DNA from: Simiduia curdlanivorans
Lineage (GTDB): Bacteria; Pseudomonadota; Gammaproteobacteria; Pseudomonadales; Cellvibrionaceae
Assembly (NCBI RefSeq): GCF_030409605.1
Contig: NZ_JAUFQG010000004.1
Location: 1,552,501 to 1,616,500, forward strand
DNA length: 64,000 nucleotides
Direction: 5' to 3'
This document shows, one piece after another, positions 27,613-36,032 of the stretch. The notes below the pieces were generated by a model. It ran no database searches. It was not told where the DNA came from and was given only the letters and a program-made list of their open reading frames with translations. Within the stretch, counting starts at the first letter, position 1. Each line of letters opens with the position of its first letter. The translations under genes were made by a program, and so were the position numbers.

Positions 27613-27849
27613 GGTGACTACTCGCTACGGGGTAATATTCGCGCATCCCTTCCCGTGAATCCATGGCTTAACTATGCCTAACTAATCGCCTAGTTTCTGC
27701 TAACTGGTTCCGTTACTCATGCTAAATGACTATAGATGGGTTAAAAGCTATTCCAGAATCGCGTGTGCGGCGTCTTTTGGTTATAAAAAATGGCAATCCA
27801 GACAATTTCGATCCCATTGGGGCCGGACTGACTGAGGTGATGATCTTGA

Positions 27850-27870
27850 CTTGCGGCTTGCGGCTTGCGG
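27850..27870. repeat. Heptamer tandem repeat (CTTGCGG)x3
   Basis: Three perfect copies of cttgcgg. The unit differs by one base from the cttgcag array near 3430, suggesting a family of 7-bp repeats in this genome. Confidence 0.75.
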
Positions 27871-27896
27871 ATCAGGCTCATCAGAGCCTGATCCGC
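27867..27896 (-). terminator. Hairpin after sthA
   Basis: A perfect 12-bp stem (gcggatcaggct / agcctgatccgc) with a 6-nt loop just beyond the sthA stop. There is no T-run, so it is either a Rho-dependent or a processing structure. Confidence 0.6.
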
Positions 27897-27900
27897 GCGA

Positions 27901-29301
27901 TTAATCGGCCTCGCGCAAGCTCCGTTGACCAATTACGGCCAGCGCGGCGACTCGGTAGGCTTCTGCTAGGGTTGGGAAGTTAAAAATGCTCTCAACGAAG
28001 ATATCGACGTCTGCCTCGGCCAGTAGTGCCATTTGACCTATATGAATCAGCTCGGTGGCGCCTTCGCAGACAATGCTGACCCCCAGCAGCTTTCTCCCCT
28101 TGGCATCGCATATCAATTTCAGTAAGCCATCTTGTATGCCGGAAATTTGCCCGCGCGCAATCTCTTCAAAATTGGCTTTGCCAACGACAACATCGCCGTG
28201 TTCTTGTTGCGCCTGTTGCTCAGTTAACCCTACGGCGGACAGCTCGGGAATGGCATAGATACCTGAGGGAATGGTGCTGGCGATACGACCCAAGCTCATG
28301 CCCAAGGCATTACAGGTGGCGCGCCGCCCTTGCTCCATAGACGCTGAGGCCAAGCTCGGCGGGCCTATCACATCGCCGGCGGCATAAATATTCGGCGTTG
28401 CTGTTCGAAGGTTGTTGTCAACTGAGATTAATCCGCGCTCGTTGAGTGCCAAGCCCGCATTTTCAATTTGTAGATCTTTGACGTTGGCCAACCTGCCGGC
28501 AGCGCAAAGTAATTTTTCACTTCGAACTTCGACGCCGTTATCGCACTTAGTAATGACACCCGCGAGACCATCAAACTCAACCGAGGTGACATTGTGTTCG
28601 CCCAGCCAAGTACCGCCCATATTGGCAAAGGCGTGAACAAATTTTCCCGTGAGATCGGCATCTAAAAAACCGAGTGGACGCGGGTATTTATCGATCATCG
28701 TGACCTTGACGCCAAGCGCTTGAAAAATGGATGCATACTCGCTGGCAATTACACCACCACCGAGCACCACCAAACTCTTGGGAAGGTACAGCATGGAGAG
28801 TATTGAGTCGCTGTCGAAGATGTACTCATGATCTACGGGAATGTTATCCGGCTTACGCGGATAGGAACCGCTGGCAATAATGATATTTTGGGCGCTAATG
28901 GTTTCTGCTTCGCCGCGCACTTTAGAAATCTGTAGTTGATGGGGATCAACAAATTTAGCGCGGCCGTGGATAGTTGTAATGTTGTTGCGAAGAATTTGCC
29001 GACGCATGTATTCATCGTGCGCGCTCAGCACTTGATCTAAGCGATTGATGAGCGTCGCCATTTCGGTGTCTTCGGCCAGCTTAAAATTAGACAGCGCAGC
29101 GTTGGCGCGCATGTTTTTTACTCTTAGCGCATTTTCCCGCAAGGTTTTTGATGGAATGGTACCTCTGTGAACGCAGGCGCCGCCGAGCACTTTATCGCGT
29201 TCAACTAAGGCAACTTTTTTGCCGGCTTTTGCACCTTGTACAGCCGCCTTTTGCCCCGCAGGACCACTGCCGATGACAATGAGATCGAAGTCGTAATTCA
29301 T
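27901..29301 (-). CDS. sthA: Soluble pyridine nucleotide transhydrogenase
   Basis: 466-aa FAD flavoprotein that equilibrates NADPH and NAD+. FAD motif VIGSGPAGQKAA, second nucleotide motif VVLGGGVIASEYASIF, and FAD loop TPNIYAAGDVIGPP are present. The usual disulfide CxxxxC is CVHRGT here: the second Cys is replaced by Thr, as in SthA and not in lipoamide dehydrogenase or glutathione reductase. The sequence starts inside the stop of the upstream HDOD gene (4-bp overlap). Confidence 0.88.
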   Translation of the reverse strand: MNYDFDLIVIGSGPAGQKAAVQGAKAGKKVALVERDKVLGGACVHRGTIPSKTLRENALRVKNMRANAALSNFKLAEDTEMATLINRLDQVLSAHDEYMRRQILRNNITTIHGRAKFVDPHQLQISKVRGEAETISAQNIIIASGSYPRKPDNIPVDHEYIFDSDSILSMLYLPKSLVVLGGGVIASEYASIFQALGVKVTMIDKYPRPLGFLDADLTGKFVHAFANMGGTWLGEHNVTSVEFDGLAGVITKCDNGVEVRSEKLLCAAGRLANVKDLQIENAGLALNERGLISVDNNLRTATPNIYAAGDVIGPPSLASASMEQGRRATCNALGMSLGRIASTIPSGIYAIPELSAVGLTEQQAQQEHGDVVVGKANFEEIARGQISGIQDGLLKLICDAKGRKLLGVSIVCEGATELIHIGQMALLAEADVDIFVESIFNFPTLAEAYRVAALAVIGQRSLREAD

Positions 29302-30161
29302 CGCCCTAACATCGCCTCCATAGTGCTTTTTATATCGTCTTTTTTATCCATCAAGGTTTCGATTTCATCTTCGTACAAATTAAGATCGGCGAGAACGGGT
29401 AGTTCAATCAAGTTGGCTGCCGAAAGTAGATCTGGCGAGAGCTGGTGGGTGGCAAATACGGCGCCACCATTAATCATGGTGGTTTGCTCTTTGGCCAAAT
29501 TTGCGTCTTCGTACTGGTGGAAAAACTCAATCGACTCGCAAACAATTTTCGGCATAGCCCAGCGCTGTGCCACCGCCATACCGACCTGTGTGTGATACTG
29601 TTCTTCTAGTTGCTGCACATCTTCTTCGCTGAGCTCTAGTTTCGCTTTGTGCGCCAGTTCGAGCACAGATTGCAAGGTGACAGGCCTACCAATGGAGTGA
29701 AGAAGGCCGCACAAAAAAGTAGCCTCCACATTGCGTCGACATACTCTAGCAATTTCTTTGCCCCAGAGTGCAGTAGCCAGGGCGTGTCGCCAAATCCCGG
29801 TTATGTGTTTTTCGTAGCCTGGTGCTTTAAACATCTTGGCGGAAATGGATGCTGCGAGTGCTATATCGCTAATGAGATTCATACCTAAGCGGGTGATGGC
29901 TTGTTGCAAGGAGATCAAGGACCCATTGGGCGAATAGGCGGCGGAATTGGCGATATGCATCACGTGACCCGCTAAGGCCTGATCACTTTGGATAAGCTGA
30001 GCAAGTTTATTCGCATCTGACTCTGGGTTTTGAGACAGGGTGACGACTTTACTGGCAACTTCCGGCAGCATGGGAACATCAAGTTGACTTTGCGCTATGC
30101 GGGTTTGGAGCATGCTAGCGACTTGGTTTGCCGCTTCTGAGAGGGCGGGGGTTTGGTTCAT
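29298..30161 (-). CDS. HDOD domain signalling protein
   Basis: 287 aa made mostly of an HDOD domain (LPEVASKVVTLSQNPESDANKLAQLIQSD and VMHIANSAAYSP). HDOD proteins are related to HD phosphohydrolases but lack metal ligands and act in regulation. It is the upstream partner of sthA and overlaps it, so the two are co-translated. A link between a signalling protein and redox cofactor balance is inferred from that only. The upstream intergenic gap to selO is 51 bp. Confidence 0.85.
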   Translation of the reverse strand: MNQTPALSEAANQVASMLQTRIAQSQLDVPMLPEVASKVVTLSQNPESDANKLAQLIQSDQALAGHVMHIANSAAYSPNGSLISLQQAITRLGMNLISDIALAASISAKMFKAPGYEKHITGIWRHALATALWGKEIARVCRRNVEATFLCGLLHSIGRPVTLQSVLELAHKAKLELSEEDVQQLEEQYHTQVGMAVAQRWAMPKIVCESIEFFHQYEDANLAKEQTTMINGGAVFATHQLSPDLLSAANLIELPVLADLNLYEDEIETLMDKKDDIKSTMEAMLGR

Positions 30162-30212
30162 GGTCTATCTCAATTGGGTTGGTCTAAGCAAATTGGATAG
30201 ACTGAGTGTAGA

Positions 30213-31628
30213 TCAACTTGAGCAACTTACGGCGAGATGCTTGTCTTTATCTGCGGGGGGCTGGGCAAGATGGTCTAGCGCAGGATGTTCCTCAAAGGGT
30301 GAGGCCAGTACGCTGAGAAGCTGGTCAAGTCTACTTAAATCGCCGTTGTTTGTGCTTTCGATCACCTGTTGTGCCAGATAATTTCGCAAAATGTATTTTG
30401 GGTTGACCGCTAGCATTTGTGTAGTGCGTTGTGATTCCGGTATGTGGGCGCTGCAGGCTCGGTATTTTTCGAGCCATGCTTGTCCTGCTGCGCGGTCTAT
30501 CAATAAGTCTAGGGCGTTGTCTGGGGCGCGACTAAGCGTGCGAAAAAAATAAGTGTAATCGGTGCGATCTTGCGCAAGTAATTTCAGCAGTTGTTGCAAT
30601 AGCTGTTGGTTGTCTTCACTGAGTGTTGAGCTCAGGCCAAGCTTGGTCATCATTAATTGGTAATAGTGGCTGGATAGCACTTTTTCATAGGCGGCTAGGG
30701 TATTTTTAATATCGGCAATGTCAATGAAATTCGATAGCGCGTGTGCGAGCGCATTCAAGTTCCATAGCCCAATGTTAGCTTGGCGATCGAAGGCATAGCG
30801 GCCTTGATCGTCGGAGTGATTACAAATGTGCCCAGGCTCAAAGTCGTCGAGGAAAGCGAAGGGGCCAAAGTCAAAGGTTTCACCTATTAGCGACATGTTA
30901 TCGGTGTTGAGTACCCCGTGTGCGAAGCCAATGGCCTGCCACTGAGCGATAAGTTTTGCCGTGTTCTGTGTTGCCATGTCGAGTAGGGCAAGTGCATTGT
31001 CACGGGTGTTCGGCGTATTCAAATTTAGATAGCGTTGAGCGCAGTAGTTGATAAGTTGCGCCTGTTCTTCTTGCATATTTTGGTAATAAAAATATTCGAA
31101 GTGACCAAAGCGGATATGACATTGGCTTACGCGCAGCAGAACTGCACCAGGCTCTAAGCTTTCGCGCCGGACCTGCTCCGATGTTGTGGCAATCGCTAAC
31201 GCCTGGGTGGTTGGAATCTGCAAGCCCTGCATTGCGTTGGAGCCGAGATATTCTCTCAGCGAAGAGCGCAAGACGGCTCGACCGTCGCCGAAGCGAGAAT
31301 AGGGCGTTTTCCCTACACCTTTTAAATGTAAATCCCAAAGCTGTTGGTTGCATCCTAGTTCGCCCAGTAACACGCCGCGGCCGTCGCCCATCTGTGGGCT
31401 GTAGCCGCCGAACTGGTGCCCAGCATAAACCATGGCGAATGGCTTACAGTTTGCCGGAAGATCGCTGGCTGTGGTCAGCGCCTTGATGCTGGGTAAATCG
31501 AGACCTAAATTTGCGGCGAGAGCGCTATTGTAGTGCAATAATTGCGCGTCCTTTAACGCCGTTGGCGCGACGTAGGAGCCAAAGCTTGAGCCAAGGTTTG
31601 CAAAGGTAGTTTCGAATTGGGCTGTCAT
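30213..31628 (-). CDS. selO: Protein adenylyltransferase SelO (YdiU family)
   Basis: 471-aa pseudokinase that transfers AMP from ATP to protein Ser/Thr/Tyr residues. AGHQFGGYSPQMGDGRGVLLGEL, YSRFGDGRAVLRSS and HGVLNTDNMSL are the family blocks, the last being the metal/ATP loop. The protein ends CSS: the Cys sits where eukaryotic SelO has selenocysteine. E. coli SelO targets redox proteins and responds to oxidative stress. It is a bit shorter than E. coli SelO (478 aa), otherwise complete. It is probably co-transcribed with the HDOD gene. Confidence 0.93.
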   Translation of the reverse strand: MTAQFETTFANLGSSFGSYVAPTALKDAQLLHYNSALAANLGLDLPSIKALTTASDLPANCKPFAMVYAGHQFGGYSPQMGDGRGVLLGELGCNQQLWDLHLKGVGKTPYSRFGDGRAVLRSSLREYLGSNAMQGLQIPTTQALAIATTSEQVRRESLEPGAVLLRVSQCHIRFGHFEYFYYQNMQEEQAQLINYCAQRYLNLNTPNTRDNALALLDMATQNTAKLIAQWQAIGFAHGVLNTDNMSLIGETFDFGPFAFLDDFEPGHICNHSDDQGRYAFDRQANIGLWNLNALAHALSNFIDIADIKNTLAAYEKVLSSHYYQLMMTKLGLSSTLSEDNQQLLQQLLKLLAQDRTDYTYFFRTLSRAPDNALDLLIDRAAGQAWLEKYRACSAHIPESQRTTQMLAVNPKYILRNYLAQQVIESTNNGDLSRLDQLLSVLASPFEEHPALDHLAQPPADKDKHLAVSCSS

Positions 31629-31713
31629 TCATCTATACTCGATTAAAACTGCAGGCTATGATGCCATAGATGGCTTTCATTAGTGGCGAACAAGTATTTG
31701 GGGCGACGCTTTC

Positions 31714-32262
31714 ATGGAACAGAATAAGGATCTCGTTTGGGATCTCGATAGTTTTGCCCACCGAGCTAGAGCTCATGAATTTGTAATGGGGTTTGAAAAT
31801 AAACTGTGTGTATTCTCTCACTCGGTTAATCAGCTCTATACCAACTACAACATTTTCGTGCCGCGTGAAGAAAACCGTAAATTAGTTATATTGCCTAACC
31901 CTTACGCGCACCACGATACCTTTAACAACGTAGACCCTGCCGCTCTGGTTCCTACAGGATTACATATTGTTCCCGGTCATTCAGCGCAAGCGCCGCTGTT
32001 GTTGAGCATCCCGTTTAAGAGTGGCAAAACAAAACATCGCTTAGTGCCCTTACAGATGGGGGTACGTTTAGTTAATCAGAAGCGCACACCGGAAAATCCG
32101 TTTTTGCCCGTGTTGATGAAAGGCGATTTGCGAGAGATGAATGCGAGCACGCCCTGTTTGCATTTGCACGCATTAAGCCTGGCGAAGATGGGCGATCTGT
32201 CGGCGCTGGATCGGGGCGCTATTGCGCGGGTTATTCAACAGCGCTTGGCGGCATTGGGTTAA
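31714..32262 (+). CDS. Conserved-looking hypothetical protein
   Basis: 182 aa, family not recognised. It has no signal peptide or membrane helix. Features: an acidic N-terminus, a Pro-rich centre with LPNPYAHHDTFNNVDP, and three His/Cys-rich spots (AHHD, LHIVPGHSAQ, CLHLHAL) that might bind metal. A helical C-terminus (LDRGAIARVIQQRLAAL) follows. It has its own terminator and is divergent from selO. Codon use matches its neighbours, so it is probably a real native gene. Confidence 0.7.
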   Translation: MEQNKDLVWDLDSFAHRARAHEFVMGFENKLCVFSHSVNQLYTNYNIFVPREENRKLVILPNPYAHHDTFNNVDPAALVPTGLHIVPGHSAQAPLLLSIPFKSGKTKHRLVPLQMGVRLVNQKRTPENPFLPVLMKGDLREMNASTPCLHLHALSLAKMGDLSALDRGAIARVIQQRLAALG

Positions 32263-32278
32263 GTGCTTTGTTTTAAGT

Positions 32279-32308
32279 AAAAAGGCCTCATGAGAGGCCT
32301 TTTTTTGT
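32279..32308. terminator. Bidirectional terminator
   Basis: Stem aaaaggcctc / gaggcctttt with a four-base atga loop, flanked by an A-run and a T-run. It lies between convergent genes and can serve both. Confidence 0.9.
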
Positions 32309-32317
32309 TTTACCGGG

Positions 32318-33523
32318 TTATTCTTTTGGAATACTGAAGGTAATGGGCAGGGTGAATTCAAATTTCTCGCCCAGTACATCTTGCGGCATGGGGGGGAATG
32401 GGTCTGACCGCTCCACGGCCTTTATCGCTTCGGTATTAAGCAAAGAGTATTTTGTGCCCTCTAGTTCCATACTGTTCAGCACCTTGCCATTGCGGTCGAT
32501 AGTGACGGCGATGCGAACACTGCCCTCCTGTTCCCGCTGAAGTGCACGCTTGGGATAGCGAATGTTTTTGTAGGTCCAGCGCAGCAGCTTGGAGTGGTAG
32601 AGCTGGCGGCTTACCAGTGATGCCGCTGTCAGCAATGGCTCTTCTTCTTCGTCGAGCTCGTCGTCATCTAGAAAGGCGTTGTTAGCGGTTTTAACGGTGG
32701 CCACTTGGGTGGGCTTCGGTGTTGGCTTGGCCGGTGCAGGTTTGGCGGCCGCTGGCTCGGGTTTGGCTACCTCAGGCTCTGGTTTGTCTATTTTTGGTGC
32801 GGCGGCAATGCTCGGTGCTTGAATGGTTGGCGCACTCACGGATGGTTTTGGTGCTGAGGGCGTAGGTGCCGCGGCGACCACTGTCGCTGCGGCGGCAATT
32901 GCGGCTGGTTTGGGTGCTGCCCATTCTTTCACGTCAGCAACGCGGTCTGTGGTGGGTTGTGTGGCTCTGAACCGAGACAGTAAGTTGGCATCGATGTTAC
33001 CGGACGCCATGATGCGGTCGCGGAAATCGGATGACAGGGGCACCGAGCCAATCCAAGTCGATAACAACATGTTAAAAAGGTCGGGCGCACGGCGAATTTT
33101 CGCGACATTGACCCCGTTAATGGCCACGCTAATGCCTTCATTGGGCATGTCATCAACGGTTATGGTATCGCCAGCCTGTAGCCGCCCTTTGACGATCTTG
33201 GTGAATTCGACCATGCCGTCGGCGTTGTTCTGTAAGGTGTCTCCGGCGATGTTAATGGCCATGCCTTCGATCCACATACGGCTTAAGCCGCGGGAGGAGA
33301 CGTCGCTGGCGGTAATGCGCAGTTCGATTCGGCGCTCGCCGGACTTGGTCATGGCTGCGGCCACATCAGCCGTAGTAGCGGGTAGGTAGAGGCCGGCTAA
33401 GAACTGCTCTTGACCTAATTTGGAGTAGGGCGCAATACCGTTCAATGTGGGCTCAGCCTGTGCCAAGCTGAAGATTAAGCTGGCTGTAACAGCGATGAGC
33501 CAGCGGTTTAAGCAGATTGTCAT
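32318..33523 (-). CDS. Periplasmic chalcone-isomerase-like/TonB-C fusion protein
   Basis: 401 aa. A signal peptide (LIAVTASLIFSLAQA) is followed by a chalcone-isomerase-like domain (about 25-190, with ASDVSSRGLSRMWIEGMAINIAG and LLSTWIGSVPLSSDFRDRI). A Pro/Ala/Lys-rich linker (about 200-285) follows, then a TonB C-terminal domain (RYPKRALQREQEGSVRIAVTI). Bacterial CHI-like proteins are usually lone secreted proteins of unknown function. Here one is joined to a TonB-type domain, which normally contacts outer-membrane receptors. The leader has no obvious long-helix TM anchor besides the signal peptide, so coupling to ExbBD is doubtful. Confidence 0.8.
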   Translation of the reverse strand: MTICLNRWLIAVTASLIFSLAQAEPTLNGIAPYSKLGQEQFLAGLYLPATTADVAAAMTKSGERRIELRITASDVSSRGLSRMWIEGMAINIAGDTLQNNADGMVEFTKIVKGRLQAGDTITVDDMPNEGISVAINGVNVAKIRRAPDLFNMLLSTWIGSVPLSSDFRDRIMASGNIDANLLSRFRATQPTTDRVADVKEWAAPKPAAIAAAATVVAAAPTPSAPKPSVSAPTIQAPSIAAAPKIDKPEPEVAKPEPAAAKPAPAKPTPKPTQVATVKTANNAFLDDDELDEEEEPLLTAASLVSRQLYHSKLLRWTYKNIRYPKRALQREQEGSVRIAVTIDRNGKVLNSMELEGTKYSLLNTEAIKAVERSDPFPPMPQDVLGEKFEFTLPITFSIPKE

Positions 33524-33689
33524 GGCGGGAAGTCACTCTAGTTAGTCAGCAAAATCGCTATCTTTATAGCGTATTGTTATGTGAATACATGTTTTTTGTA
33601 ATCATGCCAAAGGCTTACTGTACAGCGTTTGGTTTTTACTTCAATAGGCAAATGGCCCCCTTAAGGTGCTCGAGGGCCGCGCTGCGGGT

Positions 33690-34214
33690 TTAGAGGTGGG
33701 CTGGGTGAAGAGGGTTATTCCAAGTGCTGCCGGAGCCAGCTGCTACCGCATCCGGGTGGTGTGCCATGAGACTTTCGACGGCTGTGCGCCTCTCCGTTGG
33801 CGTATCTACCATGACTAGGATGCTGCCAGCGTCTAATTCGTCCTTGAACATGCCTAATTTGTAATGTCGCAGGCCTATACCGATAAAGCCGCCTAACCAG
33901 GTAAAAAAACTTGTACATAGTACCATCAGCCCGACGTAGGCCATCCAGTAGGTTTTGATATCTAGCCCATAAGCGTATAGCCCTAGGCAGGCACAGGCGC
34001 CGACAACCAACCCGATCACAAGGCCTCCCTCACCGGCAGGCAAGATATCCGTTGTTTCCAGCGGTGAGGCGGTGGGTAAATGGTGTTGTTCTAGCTCGCC
34101 GTCATTTTTGGCGATGAGATGAAGTTGATGTTTGAATAGGCCGTGGTTGAGTAAATCCGATGTTACGTGCTCAGCCGCTTGTAGGGTTTTGGTGAGATAG
34201 TAGAGGCGTTGCAT
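33690..34214 (-). CDS. Membrane protein with two helices, stress-protein-like
   Basis: 174 aa. An N-terminal soluble segment (LYYLTKTLQAAEHVTSDLL) reads like a general-stress 17M/DUF1269-type fold, followed by two closely spaced helices (GLVIGLVVGACACLGLYAYGL and MAYVGLMVLCTSFFTWLGGF) and a cytoplasmic tail with SILVMVDTPTERRTAVESLM. The layout suggests a helix-turn-helix membrane hairpin. A GAGG-type RBS supports the ATG at 34214 over the longer reading. The function is unknown. Confidence 0.65.
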   Translation of the reverse strand: MQRLYYLTKTLQAAEHVTSDLLNHGLFKHQLHLIAKNDGELEQHHLPTASPLETTDILPAGEGGLVIGLVVGACACLGLYAYGLDIKTYWMAYVGLMVLCTSFFTWLGGFIGIGLRHYKLGMFKDELDAGSILVMVDTPTERRTAVESLMAHHPDAVAAGSGSTWNNPLHPAHL

Positions 34215-34411
34215 GGGTGTGCCCTCACTGAAGTTGAATTTTAGCTCGGATGTTAGTGACTTTTGGTGGCTCCAAAATGTTAACAGCACCATGAACTATA
34301 GTGGATTGATAGGCTAAAATGATGCCTTGCTCAGATTGACTGGTGCTAACTTTACGTCCTTTTGTTATAGCCACTCGACATCAATTTTGATTCCACATAG
34401 GTTTGCGTTTT

Positions 34412-35107
34412 ATGGAAGTTAAGCCACTGGCGCGTTTCCCTCGTGCAACCATAGAGGCTCTCCTCGCACCTATCCCGTTTTATAAAACCGTAAAGACGGA
34501 AGACGCCCAGCAGTTTGAGATGCTGTTAAGGCACTCGCAGATTGTCGAGTTCAAACCCGGCGAGGTTGTGTTGCGGCGGGGAGAAAAGGACCCGTGGCTT
34601 TATTTCCTGTTAAAGGGCCAGCTCGCAGTGTTTGCGAATGATAATCAAGGCCAGCAAATCATCAACTACATAACACCCGGTGAAGTATTTGGTGATATTG
34701 CCGCGCTGGTCGAGCAAGAGCGCTCGGCTACGGTGATTGCCGACCACAACTGCAAACAGGTGCTGGTATTCGGCACTGACTTTAAAGCCTTCGGTGCGCT
34801 GGAAAATTTTGGCGTCATTAATTTACAGACTAAATTGACCTACTTCAGAAATTGCACCCACAGCTTGCGGTGGAAGTTAGAAGTGTATCGGATGCGCTAC
34901 CCAGAAAGTGCCTTAGCCTCAAAACACCGCTCGGTGAAGCTGTACACGGGAGCCAAAGGCGGCATTGAGGAGTTGCGCGCCGTGCATGCACAAGCGCGTG
35001 AACTCGCGTGCTTATTGTTGAAGTGGAATCAGGAGTTCGGCGCGCCGTTTATGGGCGCGGGCGGAAAGTCCGCTCCTTTACCGGAGCTGGTCGACAAGGT
35101 TCGCTAG
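34412..35107 (+). CDS. Cyclic-nucleotide-binding domain protein without HTH
   Basis: 231 aa. Residues about 25-145 form a CNBD (VVLRRGEKDPWLYFLLKGQLAV, GEVFGDIAALVEQERSATVIA). The C-terminal part lacks a Crp-type winged helix; it is helical and ends with GAKGGIEELRAVHAQARELACLLLKW. So it is likely not a transcription factor but a sensor or scaffold. The Arg of the phosphate cassette is present (ERSATV). ATG at 34412 is preferred to TTG at 34403. It converges on the HhH gene (6 bp gap). Confidence 0.75.
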   Translation: MEVKPLARFPRATIEALLAPIPFYKTVKTEDAQQFEMLLRHSQIVEFKPGEVVLRRGEKDPWLYFLLKGQLAVFANDNQGQQIINYITPGEVFGDIAALVEQERSATVIADHNCKQVLVFGTDFKAFGALENFGVINLQTKLTYFRNCTHSLRWKLEVYRMRYPESALASKHRSVKLYTGAKGGIEELRAVHAQARELACLLLKWNQEFGAPFMGAGGKSAPLPELVDKVR

Positions 35108-35112
35108 TGTGC

Positions 35113-35505
35113 TTACACGGTCAGCAAGCTTTTTAACGAATCTCGCTGTGCTTTGGTCAGACCTTTAACGGCATCTAATTGGGTTAGGTCGGTATAGGGT
35201 CTCGCATCGATAACCCGTTGCGCCGCCGTAGCACCAATACTGGGAATACGCTGCAAGCCGGTTTTAGAAATGGTGTTGATATTTATCCGGTCTGTGGCCT
35301 TGATGATCTCGTCCGCCGAAATGCCTTTTTTCACCGGTGTTGGCAATGGCTCTTGAACCGGCGCAGGTTTCGGTTTTGCTTGCCGAAGTGCCGCCACCTC
35401 TTTGCGAAGATCTGCTAAGTCATCGCCGTAGGCCGTAAGCAAGAACCGAATGCGACTGAGTAAATACGCAATAACGGCGAGAAGCACTAGTATCAGCAAG
35501 CTCAT
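35113..35505 (-). CDS. Membrane-anchored helix-hairpin-helix protein (ComEA-like)
   Basis: 130 aa with an N-terminal membrane helix (LLILVLLAVIAYLLSRIRFLL), a coiled-coil segment (DDLADLRKEVAALRQA), a Pro/Lys-rich linker and a C-terminal HhH pair (ININTISKTGLQRIPSIGATAAQRVI). The HhH part binds DNA or acts as a protein interface. It resembles ComEA but the anchor and linker are unusual, and a competence role is unproven. It is followed on the same strand by glpE. Confidence 0.75.
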   Translation of the reverse strand: MSLLILVLLAVIAYLLSRIRFLLTAYGDDLADLRKEVAALRQAKPKPAPVQEPLPTPVKKGISADEIIKATDRININTISKTGLQRIPSIGATAAQRVIDARPYTDLTQLDAVKGLTKAQRDSLKSLLTV

Positions 35506-35518
35506 TGCTTAATCCTCT

Positions 35519-35836
35519 TTATTGACAATATTCTGGAAATTGCAGCTGCCACTGCTGAAAGCCGCCATCTAGGCTGTACACCTGAGTGAAAGCCTGGGAC
35601 GCTAAATACTGCGCGGCACTTTGGCTAGAGTTGCCATGGTAGCAACATACTATAGTGGCAAGGTCTTTGTCAGCAGCAGCGATAAAAGCGGCCGCAGATT
35701 CGTTACTCAGGTGGATAGCCTGCTTTATATGACTCGTCTTGTAGCTTAGCTCATCCCGAATATCGACAATCACGACTTCGGTTTCACGCATGAGTTGCCA
35801 TGCGCTCTCGCAACTTAGGTGTTTGAACTCGGTCAT
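35519..35836 (-). CDS. glpE: Thiosulfate sulfurtransferase GlpE (rhodanese)
   Basis: 105-aa single-domain rhodanese. The active-site loop is CYHGNSSQSAAQYL, matching E. coli GlpE, with VDIRDELSYKTSHI and VYSLDGGFQQWQLQFP as the other blocks. It transfers sulfane sulfur from thiosulfate to cyanide or thioredoxin. The ATG at 35836 gives the family length; a longer reading adds 17 residues. It lies 13 bp upstream of the HhH gene. Confidence 0.9.
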   Translation of the reverse strand: MTEFKHLSCESAWQLMRETEVVIVDIRDELSYKTSHIKQAIHLSNESAAAFIAAADKDLATIVCCYHGNSSQSAAQYLASQAFTQVYSLDGGFQQWQLQFPEYCQ

Positions 35837-36032
35837 AAAATAATGCACTCCAAAGGGGTTGGGTTTAGTGGCTGGGCTGCTAGCCATATTGCCATGAGAG
35901 TGGCTAGGCTGCGGTATTAAAATTTCAATTTAGTCTTTTTAAAGGCTAGAATGCCGAATCACACTGGTCAGTACAATTTGCTGGCGATCAGCGTGTCGAT
36001 TACTTCAAATTCATTTAAACGAGTGGGTCTCC

